A DNA stretch of 64,000 bases from Pseudomonas sp. BP8 (GCF_017875955.1 NZ_JAGINK010000001.1:439001-503000); one strand, 5' to 3'. Shown: positions 26,828 to 36,299, numbered from the stretch's first letter. Translations and numbers: made by a program. Notes: a model not told the origin generated them from the letters alone.

Positions 26828-28875
26828 GCCGCTGCGCTCTCGCTCAGGCCACAATGGCGCAGCAGGGCATCGATGGATGGCTCGCGGCCACGGAAGTCGA
26901 CAAACAGCACCATCGGCTCCCGCGAACCGCCACGGGCCAGGATCGCCTCGCGGAAGGCACGGCCAGTCTCGGCGTTGAGCACGCCTTCTTCTTCGAAGCG
27001 CGAGAAGGCGTCCGCCGACAGCACTTCAGCCCACTTGTAGCTGTAGTAACCCGCCGCATAACCCCCGGCGAAGATGTGCGCGAAGCTGTTCGGGAAGCGG
27101 TTGTACGCCGGTGGGCGCATCACCGTCACCTCGTCGCGCACGCCTTCGAGCACTTCCAGCGCGCTGCGCCCGTCACCGTGCGTGGCATGCAGTTCGAAGT
27201 CGAACAGGGAGAACTCCAGCTGGCGCACCATCATCATGCCGGACTGGAAGTTCTTCGCCGCCAGCATCTTGTCGAGCAGGTCCTGTGGCAGTGGCGCGCC
27301 AGACTCGTAATGGCCGGAGATCAACGCCAGGCCTTCCGGCTCCCAGCACCAGTTCTCCATGAACTGGCTCGGCAGCTCCACCGCATCCCAGGCCACGCCG
27401 TTGATGCCCGATACCCCGGCATGCTCAATGCGGGTGAGCAGGTGATGCAGACCGTGACCGAACTCATGGAACAGGGTGGTCACTTCATCGTGGGTCAGCA
27501 GCGCAGGCTTGCCCGGCGCGGCCGGGGTGAAGTTGCACACCAGGTTGGCCACGGGGCTCTGCAGCACGCCGGCTTCGGTACGCCGGCGATCGCGCGCACC
27601 ATCCATCCAGGCACCGCCGCGCTTGTTGGCGCGGGCGTAGAGGTCGAAGAAGAAGCGCCCGACATGCTCGCCGTGCTCCTTGATCTCGAACAGGCGCACG
27701 TCCGGGTGCCAGGCATCGAAGCCTTTCAGCTCGGCGATCTCGATGCCGTACAGGCGCTGGACGATGGCGAACAGGCCAGACAACACCTTGTCGATCGGGA
27801 AGTAGGCGCGCAGGGTTTCCTGGGAGACGCTGTAGCGCTGTTCGCGCAGCTTCTCGCCAAAGTAACCGGCGTCCCAGCTGGCCAGCTCCGGGCAACCCTG
27901 CTCGGCGGCGTACGCCTTGAGCTGGGCCAGGTCCTGTACGGCAAACGGCTTGCTGCGCTTGGCCAAATCTCGCAAGAAGCTCAGCACCTGATCGCTGGAC
28001 TCGGCCATCTTGGTCGCCAGGCTCAGCTCGGCGAAATTGCTGTAGCCGAGCAGCTGCGCCAGCTCCAGGCGCAGGTCGAGAATCTCGGCCATGACCGGGC
28101 CGTTGTCGAACTGACCGGCATTCGGCCCTTGGTCGGAGGCGCGCGTGCAGTAGGCGGCGTACAGTTCTTCACGCAGGGCGCGGTCGCTGGCGTAGGTCAT
28201 TACCGCGTAGTAGCTGGGGAATTCCAGGCTGATCAGCCAGCCATCGAGGCCTTTGGCCTGGGCAGCGGCGGCCATCTGCGCCTTGGCCGAGTCGGTGAGG
28301 CCGGCGAGGGCGGCTTCGTCGGTGACGTGCTTGGTCCAGGCCTGGGTAGCATCAAGCAGCTGGTTGGAGAAACGGCTGCCCAGCTCGCTGAGCTTGCTCT
28401 GCACTTCGGCATAGCGTTGCTGCTTGTCGGCCGGCAGGTCGATACCCGACAGGCGGAAGTCGCGCAGGGCGTGTTCGAGAATAGTCTTTTGCGCCACGTC
28501 GAAGCCGGCCGCCTCAGGACTGTTGGCCAAGGCCTCGTAGGCCTCGAACAGCGCGCGGTTCTGGCCGAGCTCGGTGGAGTAGGCGCTCAACGCTGGCAGG
28601 CAAGACTCATAGGCCTCGCGCAGCTCTTTGCTGTTGCACACCGCATTGAGGTGGCTGACCGGGCTCCAGGCAGCGCCCAGGCGGTCGTTGAGTTCATCCA
28701 TCGCCAGCACCAGGCCAGCCCAGCTCGGGGCCTTGCCTTGCTGTTCGAGGATCTCGGCGATGGCTTTACGGTTGTCGGCCAGGATCTGTTCGATCGCCGG
28801 CAACACGTGTTCGGCACGGATTGCCGAGAAGGGCGGCAGATCGTAGGACTGCAGAAGTGGGTTGTTCGCACTCAC
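26824..28875 (-). CDS. prlC: Oligopeptidase A
   Basis: A 683-residue M3 metallopeptidase. The zinc site LFHEFGHGLHHLLTR (about residues 470-484) with the downstream Glu (VELPSQFMENWCWE) and FAGGYAAGYYSYKWAEVLSADAF match PrlC closely. It degrades short peptides, including cleaved signal peptides, in the cytoplasm. It is followed directly by the YheV-like gene. On the plus strand it is covered by a long open frame that I regard as a codon-bias shadow. Confidence 0.96.
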   Translation of the reverse strand: MSANNPLLQSYDLPPFSAIRAEHVLPAIEQILADNRKAIAEILEQQGKAPSWAGLVLAMDELNDRLGAAWSPVSHLNAVCNSKELREAYESCLPALSAYSTELGQNRALFEAYEALANSPEAAGFDVAQKTILEHALRDFRLSGIDLPADKQQRYAEVQSKLSELGSRFSNQLLDATQAWTKHVTDEAALAGLTDSAKAQMAAAAQAKGLDGWLISLEFPSYYAVMTYASDRALREELYAAYCTRASDQGPNAGQFDNGPVMAEILDLRLELAQLLGYSNFAELSLATKMAESSDQVLSFLRDLAKRSKPFAVQDLAQLKAYAAEQGCPELASWDAGYFGEKLREQRYSVSQETLRAYFPIDKVLSGLFAIVQRLYGIEIAELKGFDAWHPDVRLFEIKEHGEHVGRFFFDLYARANKRGGAWMDGARDRRRTEAGVLQSPVANLVCNFTPAAPGKPALLTHDEVTTLFHEFGHGLHHLLTRIEHAGVSGINGVAWDAVELPSQFMENWCWEPEGLALISGHYESGAPLPQDLLDKMLAAKNFQSGMMMVRQLEFSLFDFELHATHGDGRSALEVLEGVRDEVTVMRPPAYNRFPNSFAHIFAGGYAAGYYSYKWAEVLSADAFSRFEEEGVLNAETGRAFREAILARGGSREPMVLFVDFRGREPSIDALLRHCGLSESAAA

Positions 28876-28977
28876 GGTTTAGATACCTTGGCAGGAGAAA
28901 CACGGGACCATCTTAATTACAATCGACGCCGACCGCAGCAGGCAGCCCGCCTATTGGCAATCAAGAGAGGCGCTATC

Positions 28978-29526
28978 ATGGCCATTCGAAACTTCCAGCA
29001 ACACACTCCGAAAGTTGGACCACGCGCTTTTGTCGACCGTTCGGCGGTGGTCCTGGGGGACGTCGAGATCGGCGCAGACAGCTCGGTGTGGCCGCTGACG
29101 GTGATCCGCGGCGACATGCACCGCATCCGTATAGGCGCGCGCACCAGCGTGCAGGATGGCAGCGTCCTGCACATCACCCACGCCGGGCCGTTCAACCCCG
29201 AGGGCTTCCCGCTGATTATTGGCGATGAGGTAACCATTGGCCACAAAGTCATGCTGCATGGCTGCACCCTGGGCGATCGGATCCTGGTCGGCATGGGCAG
29301 CACCATCATGGATGGCGCGGTGGTCGAAGACGAGGTGATCATCGGCGCCGGCAGCCTGGTGCCGCCGGGCAAGCGCCTGGAGAGTGGTTATCTGTATGTC
29401 GGCAGCCCGGTGAAGCAAGCACGGGCGTTGAGCGACAAGGAGCGGGCCTTCTTCCCCTACAGTGCGGCGAATTATGTGAAGCTCAAGGACCTGCACCTGG
29501 CCGAAGGCTACGACCAGCCTGAATGA
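28978..29526 (+). CDS. Gamma-carbonic-anhydrase-like hexapeptide-repeat protein (YrdA/PaaY type)
   Basis: A 182-residue left-handed beta-helix protein with many hexapeptide repeats (for example VLGDVEIGADSSVWPLTVIRGD) and the metal-binding His residues in HITH and TIGHKVMLHGC. Members of this group may be carbonic anhydrases or scaffold proteins; activity cannot be told from sequence. Start at 28978 after the RBS GAGAGG; a 708-codon upstream extension in the same frame is antisense to prlC and not real. Divergent from prlC. Confidence 0.92.
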   Translation: MAIRNFQQHTPKVGPRAFVDRSAVVLGDVEIGADSSVWPLTVIRGDMHRIRIGARTSVQDGSVLHITHAGPFNPEGFPLIIGDEVTIGHKVMLHGCTLGDRILVGMGSTIMDGAVVEDEVIIGAGSLVPPGKRLESGYLYVGSPVKQARALSDKERAFFPYSAANYVKLKDLHLAEGYDQPE

Positions 29527-29573
29527 TTGCCCCGCGATTGGGCCCCAAGAACAACCTGAGTGGACCGCACCGC

Positions 29574-30224
29574 ATGCACCAGCAAACTATCCTCTTCGAC
29601 CTCGATGGCACCCTGACCGACCCGCGTTTGGGCATCACCCGCTCGATCCAGTATGCCTTGGCCAAGCTGGGCATCGACGAACCGGACCTGGCCCGCCTCG
29701 AACACTTCATCGGCCCGCCCTTGCTGCAGGCCTTCATGCAGTTTTATGACTTCGACGAGGCCAAGGCCTGGGAGGCGGTAAATTTCTACCGTGAGCGCTT
29801 CAAGGTGACCGGTCTTTATGAAAACCTGGTGTTCGACGGCGTCCCCGAGCTGCTCGAAGCGCTCAATGGCCAAGGCCGGACGTTGTACGTCGCCACCTCA
29901 AAACCGTGGCAGTTTGCCCGCGAGATCGCCCGGCATTTCGCCTTTGATCATCACTTCAAGGTGATCTACGGCAGTGAGCTGGACGGCACGCGCACCAACA
30001 AGGTCGAGCTGATTCGCCATCTGCTGGATCAGGAAGGCCTGGACCCGGCGCAGACCCTGATGATCGGCGATCGCAAGCATGACCTGATCGGCGCCCATAG
30101 CAATGGGTTGCAGGCAGTGGCGGTGGGCTACGGCTTTGGCAGTCGCGATGAACTGATTGCCGAGACGCCAGCGTTCCATTTCGAGACCGTGGCCGATCTG
30201 CACCAGGCCTTCCTCAAGGCCTGA
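29574..30224 (+). CDS. HAD-superfamily phosphatase, Gph-like
   Basis: A 216-residue HAD hydrolase. Motif I is FDLDGTLTD (nucleophile Asp at about residue 9), motif II TSKP, motif III the Lys in TRTNKVELI and motif IV MIGDRKHDLIGA. The cap has the helical layout of phosphoglycolate phosphatase-like enzymes; the substrate is unclear. The ATG at 29574 is used because the family begins just before motif I. Its end overlaps the convergent aminopeptidase gene by 11 bases. Confidence 0.9.
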   Translation: MHQQTILFDLDGTLTDPRLGITRSIQYALAKLGIDEPDLARLEHFIGPPLLQAFMQFYDFDEAKAWEAVNFYRERFKVTGLYENLVFDGVPELLEALNGQGRTLYVATSKPWQFAREIARHFAFDHHFKVIYGSELDGTRTNKVELIRHLLDQEGLDPAQTLMIGDRKHDLIGAHSNGLQAVAVGYGFGSRDELIAETPAFHFETVADLHQAFLKA

Positions 30225-31320
30225 GCATGTGCGGGCGCTGTGCCAGCCGGCCGAGCACCGCCTTGCGCTGCTCCGCCGGCATGCTGCCCAGCGCCTCGAC
30301 CCGCTGATAGAACCGCGCCCAATCCCCACCGACTTCGGCAAACAGTGCGGCAAACGCTGGCACCCATTGGTCGTACAGCCCAAACGGCAACAATTTGGCA
30401 TTGTTCATCGGCGCATATATCCACGCGTCATAGCGTTTGTCGCCCGCCCACTCACCGTCGCGCAGTTGGCGGTATTCACGGCGCAACCGCTCGAACTCGG
30501 CCTGCTTGGCCACGCGCTTGCCCTCATCATCCTGGACCCCGGCATAAATCCCCTGCAGCCGCTCACGACTGTCCAGGACCAAGCGGATGAACTGCTCACG
30601 CTGGCGCGCCGCATCATCGCGAAGCGCGGGAAGCCCACGCGCGGCGCGCCATTGCCGCGCTCCTTCCTGTTCGACAAAGGTGGCAAACGACTCGTTGAAC
30701 GCCGTGTCATCCTTCACGTAGAAGCGCTGGTGGGCGAGCTCATGGAAGATCAGCGAAGCCAGGCGCTCGTCCCCCCAGCCGACCATCGACGACAGCAGCG
30801 GGTCGTCAAACCAACCCAGTGTCGAATAGGCCTCCACGCCGCCCACATAGACATCCATGCCGGCCTGACGCATCAATGCCGCTGCGCCGCGCGCCGCCCC
30901 CTGCCGGTAGTAGCCGCGATAAGCCACGCAGCCGGCGATCGGGAAACAGTGCGTGACCGGCTGCAAGGACAGCTCGGGCGTGGCAAACACATTCCACACC
31001 ACATAGGGCCGGCCCAAGTCGGCATAGACCCGGTAACTGCGGTTATCCGGCAGCTTCAACTGTGCACTGGCAAAGGTTCGCGCCTGCTCGGCATGCAATA
31101 AACGCTGGCGTAACGCCGGCTCGGTCGCTGGATCCTGCACCAATCGCTCAACCGGCTGGCGCGCCCGCAACAGCTGCCACTGCCCCTCGGCCAATTGGCC
31201 GTAGTAGCCCACACTGGAGCAACCGCTCAGCAGGAGCGCAGCCAGTACGGGAACAAAAGCTGAGAAAACGCGGTCGAGTGCCCCAGGGCCTGAGCGCTGG
31301 AAAAGAAAAATTCGAAACAT
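30214..31320 (-). CDS. Predicted lipoprotein aminopeptidase (Aminopep/DUF2265 family)
   Basis: A 368-residue protein with a lipobox (ALLLSGC, Cys at about residue 34) and a zinc metallopeptidase motif FHELAHQRFYVKDDTAFNESFATFVE, in which His-Glu-x-x-His and a downstream Glu are all present. This suits a gluzincin-like peptidase anchored to a membrane and facing the periplasm. The first 16 residues before the hydrophobic stretch are long for a lipoprotein signal, so a later start is possible. Substrate unknown. Confidence 0.85.
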   Translation of the reverse strand: MFRIFLFQRSGPGALDRVFSAFVPVLAALLLSGCSSVGYYGQLAEGQWQLLRARQPVERLVQDPATEPALRQRLLHAEQARTFASAQLKLPDNRSYRVYADLGRPYVVWNVFATPELSLQPVTHCFPIAGCVAYRGYYRQGAARGAAALMRQAGMDVYVGGVEAYSTLGWFDDPLLSSMVGWGDERLASLIFHELAHQRFYVKDDTAFNESFATFVEQEGARQWRAARGLPALRDDAARQREQFIRLVLDSRERLQGIYAGVQDDEGKRVAKQAEFERLRREYRQLRDGEWAGDKRYDAWIYAPMNNAKLLPFGLYDQWVPAFAALFAEVGGDWARFYQRVEALGSMPAEQRKAVLGRLAQRPHMLRP

Positions 31321-31387
31321 TGCAGCTGTCCAACTCGCTCAAGGCCGATGCAAGACCAAGACTATCTCGCCAAGGGGGAGTATCGCC

Positions 31388-31801
31388 ATGCGTTCACCGT
31401 TAGCTATCGGCTCACTAGTGCTGTTGACGGGTTGCTCGACCCTGCCGGACCCTGACCCGAACCAGGCCTGGGTCGACTTGGCCCCACACGATGAAACCTC
31501 GCTGCACGCCGTGCAGGTCGATGAGCGCGACTGGGCCGACAACCGTTATTTCGAAGTGCAGCCAGGCAATCATGAGCTGACCGTGCGCTACCAGTTTCCG
31601 GTTGCACCCAGCAACATCGGCCCGGTCAACGAACCACTCTGGCGCGACTGCCAGCTCAATCTGAACTTCAAGGATTTCAGCGCCGGCCAGCGTTACAGCC
31701 TGCAAGCGGGAAGCATTGGCTTTCGCCCATGGATCAAGCTGTATGACCAGCAGCAGAAGTTGGTCGGCCAGGGTGCACCGGCAGGCTGTCAGCGCACCTG
31801 A
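31388..31801 (+). CDS. Small lipoprotein, first of a tandem paralogue pair (PA0062-like)
   Basis: A 137-residue lipoprotein (lipobox LLTGC, Cys at 16). The mature part starts PDPDPNQAWVDL and contains RYFEVQPGNHELTVRYQF and FSAGQRYSLQAG, features shared with the next gene. A late Cys pair (RDCQLNL, AGCQRT) may form a disulfide. Likely located in the envelope, function unknown. Confidence 0.85.
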   Translation: MRSPLAIGSLVLLTGCSTLPDPDPNQAWVDLAPHDETSLHAVQVDERDWADNRYFEVQPGNHELTVRYQFPVAPSNIGPVNEPLWRDCQLNLNFKDFSAGQRYSLQAGSIGFRPWIKLYDQQQKLVGQGAPAGCQRT

Positions 31802-31856
31802 AACCGCTGAATGGCGCTATGCTTGTGCCTAGTGAACTGCAAGTGGGAGTTTTGCC

Positions 31857-32270
31857 ATGCGCCAGCCCATGATGCTGATTGCCCTCAGTGCCCTGGGGGC
31901 CTGCGCCAGCCCCTTGCCCCCCGTCGACCCCAAGCAGGCGTGGGTCGATCTCTACACGATGACCCCCGGCAGGGTCATCATGGCCGAACGCCTGGACGGT
32001 AAGCGCCTCAATGATGGGCGTTACTTTCAGGTGACACCGGGCCGCCATGAATTGGTGGTGCGCTTCGATTACGAAGTCAACGCCGGGCTGTTTACCACCG
32101 ATCCGACCGAGCGAACCTGCTACCTGACCGTGCGCTTCGATCACTTCGAGGCTGGCCAGCGTTATCGCCTGGAGGCGCGAGCGCCGGCGATGCAACCGCA
32201 GGTGTTCTTGTACGACACCAGCCGCAACGTGCTGGTGGATGAGCCTAGCGAGGTGTTCTGCATTCCCTGA
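31857..32270 (+). CDS. Small lipoprotein, second of a tandem paralogue pair (PA0061-like)
   Basis: A 137-residue protein, exactly the length of its upstream neighbour and built alike: lipobox (ALGAC, Cys at 15), VDPKQAWVDL, RYFQVTPGRHELVVRFDY, FEAGQRYRLEA and two late Cys residues (RTCYL, VFCIP). The pair arose by tandem duplication. Function unknown; spacing of 55 bases suggests a shared transcript. Confidence 0.85.
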   Translation: MRQPMMLIALSALGACASPLPPVDPKQAWVDLYTMTPGRVIMAERLDGKRLNDGRYFQVTPGRHELVVRFDYEVNAGLFTTDPTERTCYLTVRFDHFEAGQRYRLEARAPAMQPQVFLYDTSRNVLVDEPSEVFCIP

Positions 32271-32290
32271 GATGGTTGGGGAATGAGAGG

Positions 32291-32366
32291 GCCTCTTCGC
32301 GGGGCAGCCCGCTCCTACAGGAATCACCACCCACCTTGTAGGAGCGGCCTTGCCCCGCGAAGAGTC
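32291..32366. repeat. REP-type inverted pair, family B variant
   Basis: CCTCTTCGCGGGGCAGCCCG at 32291 and its near complement (CTTGCCCCGCGAAGAG at 32349-32364), linked by GCTCCTACAG/TGTAGGAGCG. It lies between convergent genes. Confidence 0.85.
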
Positions 32367-32377
32367 CGGAAAGATCG

Positions 32378-32611
32378 CTACTGATCATTCTTCTGATAAA
32401 TGATCTTCTTGCTCCCGCCCTCACAACTGCCAACAACCATATTCTGGTCGGTGACCTCGCTGTTAGGCACGATTTCCAAGGTGTAGGACGTCACCCCACG
32501 CGCCTGGATCTTCGCTTCGATCTCGGCTTTGAGCTCCTCGCATGGCTTGACCGCCGCCAACGCGGACGTCGCGAGCAGTGAAGCCAGCACGGCAATGGCA
32601 ACGCGGATCAT
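32378..32611 (-). CDS. DUF1161 periplasmic protein, copy 1
   Basis: A 77-residue protein: signal peptide MIRVAIAVLASLLATSALA, then KPCEELKAEIEAKIQARGV and VVGSCEGGSKKIIYQ. Two Cys residues probably form a disulfide in the periplasm. The start at 32611 has the RBS TAGGAG upstream; the extension to 32650 is not needed. A clear paralogue of 34390-34611. Confidence 0.85.
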   Translation of the reverse strand: MIRVAIAVLASLLATSALAAVKPCEELKAEIEAKIQARGVTSYTLEIVPNSEVTDQNMVVGSCEGGSKKIIYQKNDQ

Positions 32612-32684
32612 GGAACGGCTCCTGTAGGAGTAGGCAAACTGCCGACACACTTTAGACTACAGCAAACCGCTCCCGTTGCGCCGA

Positions 32685-33110
32685 TCAGGATTGCAGCGTA
32701 GCGTCCAGGCTGATAGTCGCATTGAGCACCTTGGATACCGGGCAACCCTCCTTGGCCTTGTTGGCAATCTCCTTGAACTGCTCTTCACTCGCGCCTGGCA
32801 CCTTGGCCTTGAGGATCAGGTGCACAGCGGTGATGGCAAAACCGTCAGGCTGTTTGTCCAGGGTGACCTCGGCGATGGTGTCGATGCGGTCCGGGGTAAG
32901 CCCCGCCTCGCCGAGCATCATCGATAACGCCATGGAGAAACAGCCGGCATGCGCCGCGCCAATCAACTCTTCCGGGTTGGTGCCTGGGGTACCTTCAAAG
33001 CGTGTATTGAAGCCGTAGGGGTTCTGCTTGAGCGCGCCGCTCTCGGTAGACAGCAAACCTTTGCCATCCTTCAGACCACCTTGCCAGACCGCCGATGCTG
33101 TCTTTTTCAT
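32685..33110 (-). CDS. osmC: OsmC family peroxiredoxin
   Basis: A 141-residue OsmC/Ohr-family enzyme with the redox cysteines Cys57 (AAHAGCFSMALS) and Cys123 (EGCPVSKVL). The N-terminus (KKTASAVWQGGLKDGKG) matches the OsmC rather than the Ohr branch. It reduces organic hydroperoxides and is usually induced by osmotic stress or in stationary phase. Divergent from the luciferase-like gene. Confidence 0.92.
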   Translation of the reverse strand: MKKTASAVWQGGLKDGKGLLSTESGALKQNPYGFNTRFEGTPGTNPEELIGAAHAGCFSMALSMMLGEAGLTPDRIDTIAEVTLDKQPDGFAITAVHLILKAKVPGASEEQFKEIANKAKEGCPVSKVLNATISLDATLQS

Positions 33111-33263
33111 TACTGCCTCCTGGGCTTGGGTTCGTGTGCCTAAGGTTGAGAGGACAGGGCCTACGGCAAGTTCAGATCAATCCACCGCCAAGCATTGAAT
33201 CCGCCGAATGTGCCCATACAGAGTCTAAAAGGCCGTTGGCCTACCACCCTTGCGGAGGCTGCA

Positions 33264-34268
33264 ATGACCCACCTGCGTGACCTGAAGATTTCCGTGCTCG
33301 ACCTGGTACCGGTGCGTGCCGATGCCGGCCCGGCCCAGTCGCTGCACAACTCACTGGACCTGGCGCGCCATGCCGAGCGCCTTGGCTACAACCGTTTCTG
33401 GGTGGCCGAGCACCACAACATGGACGGCATCGCCAGTTCCGCCACATCGGTGCTGATCAGCTACCTGGCCGGCGGTACTTCGACCATCCGCGTGGGCGCT
33501 GGCGGGGTGATGCTGCCCAACCATGCGCCGCTGGTCATCGCCGAGCAGTTCGGCACCCTGGCCAGCCTCTACCCAGGGCGAATCGACCTTGGCCTGGGCC
33601 GCGCGCCCGGCTCCGACCAGATGACCGCGCGCGCCCTGCGCCGTGAGCGCTCCGGCAGCGCCGACGACTTCCCTGATGATGTCGAGGAGCTGTCTCGTTA
33701 CCTCGGCCCACGCACGCCAGACCAACGCGTGATCGCCGTGCCGGGCCATGACACCGAGGTACCGCTCTGGCTGTTGGGCTCCAGCCTGTTCAGCGCACAA
33801 CTAGCGGGCATGCGCGGTTTGCCCTACGCCTTTGCCTCCCATTTCGCGCCGCGCTACATGCACGAGGCGATTCGTATCTATCGCGATCATTTCAAGTTTT
33901 CCACCGTGCTCGACAAGCCCTATGTGATGCTTGGGGTGCCGATGGTGGTGGCAGAAACCGACGAAGAAGCCGAGTACCTGGCGACCTCGCTGTATCAACG
34001 CATTCTTTCCCTGATTCGCGGCCAGAGCCTGATGCAAAAGCCACCAGTGAAAAGCATGGACGGCTTGTGGCTGCCGCATGAGCGCGAAGCGGTGATGAGT
34101 TTCCTGGGCTTGGCGATGATCGGTAGCCCGCAGAAGGTGCGGGCTAAGGTCGAGGTTTTGCTTGAGCAGACCGGGGCGGATGAGCTGATCTTTACCTGTG
34201 ATCTGTATGAGCATGCCGATCGGGTCAGGTCGTACGAGCTACTGGCGCAGGCCCTGAAGAGCGAGTGA
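33264..34268 (+). CDS. Luciferase-like (LLM class) flavin-dependent oxidoreductase
   Basis: A 334-residue TIM-barrel flavoprotein of the MsnO8-type LLM group: [50 protein letters not shown] and [12 protein letters not shown] are characteristic. It uses reduced flavin on an unknown substrate. ATG at 33264 follows a good RBS (CGGAGG); the extension to 33195 is discarded. Confidence 0.9.
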   Translation: MTHLRDLKISVLDLVPVRADAGPAQSLHNSLDLARHAERLGYNRFWVAEHHNMDGIASSATSVLISYLAGGTSTIRVGAGGVMLPNHAPLVIAEQFGTLASLYPGRIDLGLGRAPGSDQMTARALRRERSGSADDFPDDVEELSRYLGPRTPDQRVIAVPGHDTEVPLWLLGSSLFSAQLAGMRGLPYAFASHFAPRYMHEAIRIYRDHFKFSTVLDKPYVMLGVPMVVAETDEEAEYLATSLYQRILSLIRGQSLMQKPPVKSMDGLWLPHEREAVMSFLGLAMIGSPQKVRAKVEVLLEQTGADELIFTCDLYEHADRVRSYELLAQALKSE

Positions 34269-34275
34269 AGCCGGG

Positions 34276-34372
34276 GGAGGGCTGCGCCCTCCATCGCGAC
34301 ACAAGGCCGCTCCCACAGGTCGCTCCGCGCATTACTGAAGTGCGCGGTCCACCTGTGGAGCGGCGCCAGGCG
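34276..34372. repeat. REP-type element, family A, degraded second arm
   Basis: The left arm (CGCGACACAAGGCCGCTCCC, from 34295) is intact; the right arm (CCACCTGTGGAGCGGCGCC, near 34349) has diverged. A GGAGGGC-TGC-GCCCTCC hairpin lies at its start. Confidence 0.8.
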
Positions 34373-34389
34373 CTCAGGTGAACGTTGAG

Positions 34390-34611
34390 TCAGCCACGCC
34401 GGTAGACGATTTCCTTGGTCCCTGCCTCACAGCTACCCACCACCTTGCCGGCCGGATCACCCTTGTCGACGATTTCCAGCTTGTAGCCAGTAACCCCCTT
34501 GGCATCCAGCTTTGCCGCAATCTCCGCCTTGAGCTCTTCACATGGCTTGCCCGCCGCCATCGCGCCACCCGCCAGCGTCAGCAAACCCATCGCCAATAGC
34601 AGTTTCTTCAT
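34390..34611 (-). CDS. DUF1161 periplasmic protein, copy 2
   Basis: A 73-residue protein: signal peptide (MKKLLLAMGLLTLAGGAMA), then GKPCEELKAEIAAKLDAKGV and VVGSCEAGTKEIVYRR. It shares the PCEELKAEI and VVGSCE motifs with the gene at 32378-32611. The RBS is AAGG before the ATG. Function unknown. Confidence 0.87.
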   Translation of the reverse strand: MKKLLLAMGLLTLAGGAMAAGKPCEELKAEIAAKLDAKGVTGYKLEIVDKGDPAGKVVGSCEAGTKEIVYRRG

Positions 34612-34713
34612 CGATCGCTTTCCTTGTTCAGATCAAAGTCGAAAAGGGCGCCGGCCGCGCGCCCTGTCACTGTATTACCGCATCAAGCCACGACATTCCA
34701 GCCCGCTACTGTT

Positions 34714-34929
34714 TCAACTGTTGGCGATACGAAAGCCCACTTTGACCGTCACCTGAAAGTGCGCGGCCTTGCCGTTTTCAATGTGACCGCGGGTGTCGAC
34801 CACTTCAAACCATTCCAGGTGCTTGATGCTCTTGCCAGCCTCGGCAATGGCATTGTTGATGGCGTCTTCGATGCTGGTGGTCGACGACCCAACCAGTTCG
34901 ACTTTCTTGTAGGTGTGATGATCGGACAT
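34714..34929 (-). CDS. Dodecin
   Basis: A 71-residue flavin-binding dodecin. The hallmark sequence [22 protein letters not shown], the flavin-stacking Trp in EWFEV and [20 protein letters not shown] are all present. It forms a hollow dodecamer that stores flavin in the cytoplasm. RBS GGAGAG before the ATG. Confidence 0.95.
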   Translation of the reverse strand: MSDHHTYKKVELVGSSTTSIEDAINNAIAEAGKSIKHLEWFEVVDTRGHIENGKAAHFQVTVKVGFRIANS

Positions 34930-35082
34930 AGGTGCTCTCCTTGAGTGATGTATCGGACTGAGCCTAGCAGCGCAGGCCTGGTTTACCTGCGAGCCATCGC
35001 CGTGCGAGAAAGTTCGATCGCACTTTCTGCGCAGGCCGCAGTCGCACTCCTAACAGCCAATCATCTGCGAAGGAGAGTCAAC

Positions 35083-35406
35083 ATGGCCCGTAACGCGTTG
35101 CGTAAAACCTCACTGGAAAACATGGAAGCCGAGATCGAGAACCTGCTCAAGGCGCTGGAAACCTTCAAGCACGACGCCTCCGATGAGTCGCAGAAGACCA
35201 TCAAGGCGATTCGTGGCAATGCCGAAAATGCACTCAAGCATTCGCGTAGCGTGCTCAGCGATGCCTACGACGAGGTTAAAACCCGCACCCGCCAGACCGG
35301 TATCGCCACCCGTGACTATGCTCAGGAACACCCTTGGACCGCTGCAGGCGTCGCCGTCGGTGCACTGGGCCTGCTGGCTGCCTATCTGCTGACCAAGCGC
35401 AACTAA
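35083..35406 (+). CDS. DUF883 / ElaB-YqjD-like membrane-anchored protein
   Basis: A 107-residue protein: a helical, coiled-coil-like hydrophilic part (residues 1-80) and one C-terminal membrane helix ([18 protein letters not shown]) after the HPW motif, followed by the TKRN tail. E. coli relatives bind ribosomes at the inner membrane in stationary phase. The ATG at 35083 has a strong AGGAGAG RBS. It ends inside the end of trpI (4-base convergent overlap). Confidence 0.9.
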   Translation: MARNALRKTSLENMEAEIENLLKALETFKHDASDESQKTIKAIRGNAENALKHSRSVLSDAYDEVKTRTRQTGIATRDYAQEHPWTAAGVAVGALGLLAAYLLTKRN

Positions 35407-36299
35407 ACCACCTGCTGACCCAGCTCCCGGCGCAGCCACTGCGCCAACTGCTCGGCGCGCCCGTCTGCGGCGCGCCGTGGCACCCACAAAGCCAATGCGG
35501 CATGCGTGGGGGAGAAGCCCCAAGGCGCGATCAAGCGTCCTGCGCGCAAGTCGTCCGCCACCAGCGGCTGCGGCGCGATGGCCACACCAAGCCCTGCCAC
35601 AGCGGCTTCCAGCAAATAATACAAATGCTCGAAGGCCTGGCCGAGATGCAATCGGTCTGGGTCCAGACCCTGCTGTGCTGCCCACGCTGGCCATGCCTGA
35701 GGACGGGAGGTGGTGTGCAACAAGGGTTGCTCCAGCAGGGCCTGCGCAGGCGCACTGCGCAACCGTTCGGAGCCTGCAAAGTGGGGGCTGAGCACCGGCC
35801 CGATGCGCTCCTCGGCAAGTACATGCACCTGCATGTCAGCCGGCCACGGCGGTTCCGCATACACCAGTAACGCATCCAGCCCTGGCCGTCGCGGATCAAG
35901 GTCGCCTTCGCCCGCCGACAAGTGCAGGCGCAGTTCCGGCAGATCAGCGTTGAGCCGGCCCAGCCGCGGAATGAACCAACGCGCCAGCAGGCTCCCCGAG
36001 CAACCGAGGACAAACGGCGCCTCGCTGACATCCCGGCTCAGTTCGGCGCAGACCCCACGCAGCCGATCGAATGCATCAACGCTGGCGTCGCGCAGACGCA
36101 GCCCGGCATCTGTGAGTTTGACGCCGCGCCCGTCCTTGACGAAAAGCGCCACTCCCAGGTGCTCTTCAAGCACCTTGATCTGCCGACTAACCGCACCGTG
36201 GGTTACGTGCAGTAGCTCGGCGGCCTGACTGACGCTGTTCAGCCGGGCAGTCGCTTCGAAAGCCCGCAGGGCATTGAGGGGAGGCAGGTCCTGGCGCAT
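35403..36299 (-). CDS. trpI: LysR-family activator of trpBA
   Basis: A 298-residue LysR regulator: N-terminal winged helix ([39 protein letters not shown], residues 8-46), then the effector domain. Placement divergent from trpBA is diagnostic for TrpI, which in pseudomonads activates trpBA in response to indoleglycerol phosphate. The ATG at 36299 is preferred over 36332. Confidence 0.94.
   Translation of the reverse strand: MRQDLPPLNALRAFEATARLNSVSQAAELLHVTHGAVSRQIKVLEEHLGVALFVKDGRGVKLTDAGLRLRDASVDAFDRLRGVCAELSRDVSEAPFVLGCSGSLLARWFIPRLGRLNADLPELRLHLSAGEGDLDPRRPGLDALLVYAEPPWPADMQVHVLAEERIGPVLSPHFAGSERLRSAPAQALLEQPLLHTTSRPQAWPAWAAQQGLDPDRLHLGQAFEHLYYLLEAAVAGLGVAIAPQPLVADDLRAGRLIAPWGFSPTHAALALWVPRRAADGRAEQLAQWLRRELGQQVV

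Noticed and set aside
26854..29526. An 890-codon plus-strand open frame antisense to prlC, fused to the gamma-carbonic-anhydrase-like gene
   Set aside because: The antisense part has no RBS or protein-like composition; long shadow frames opposite genes are expected at this GC and codon bias. Only the last 182 codons from 28978 are real.
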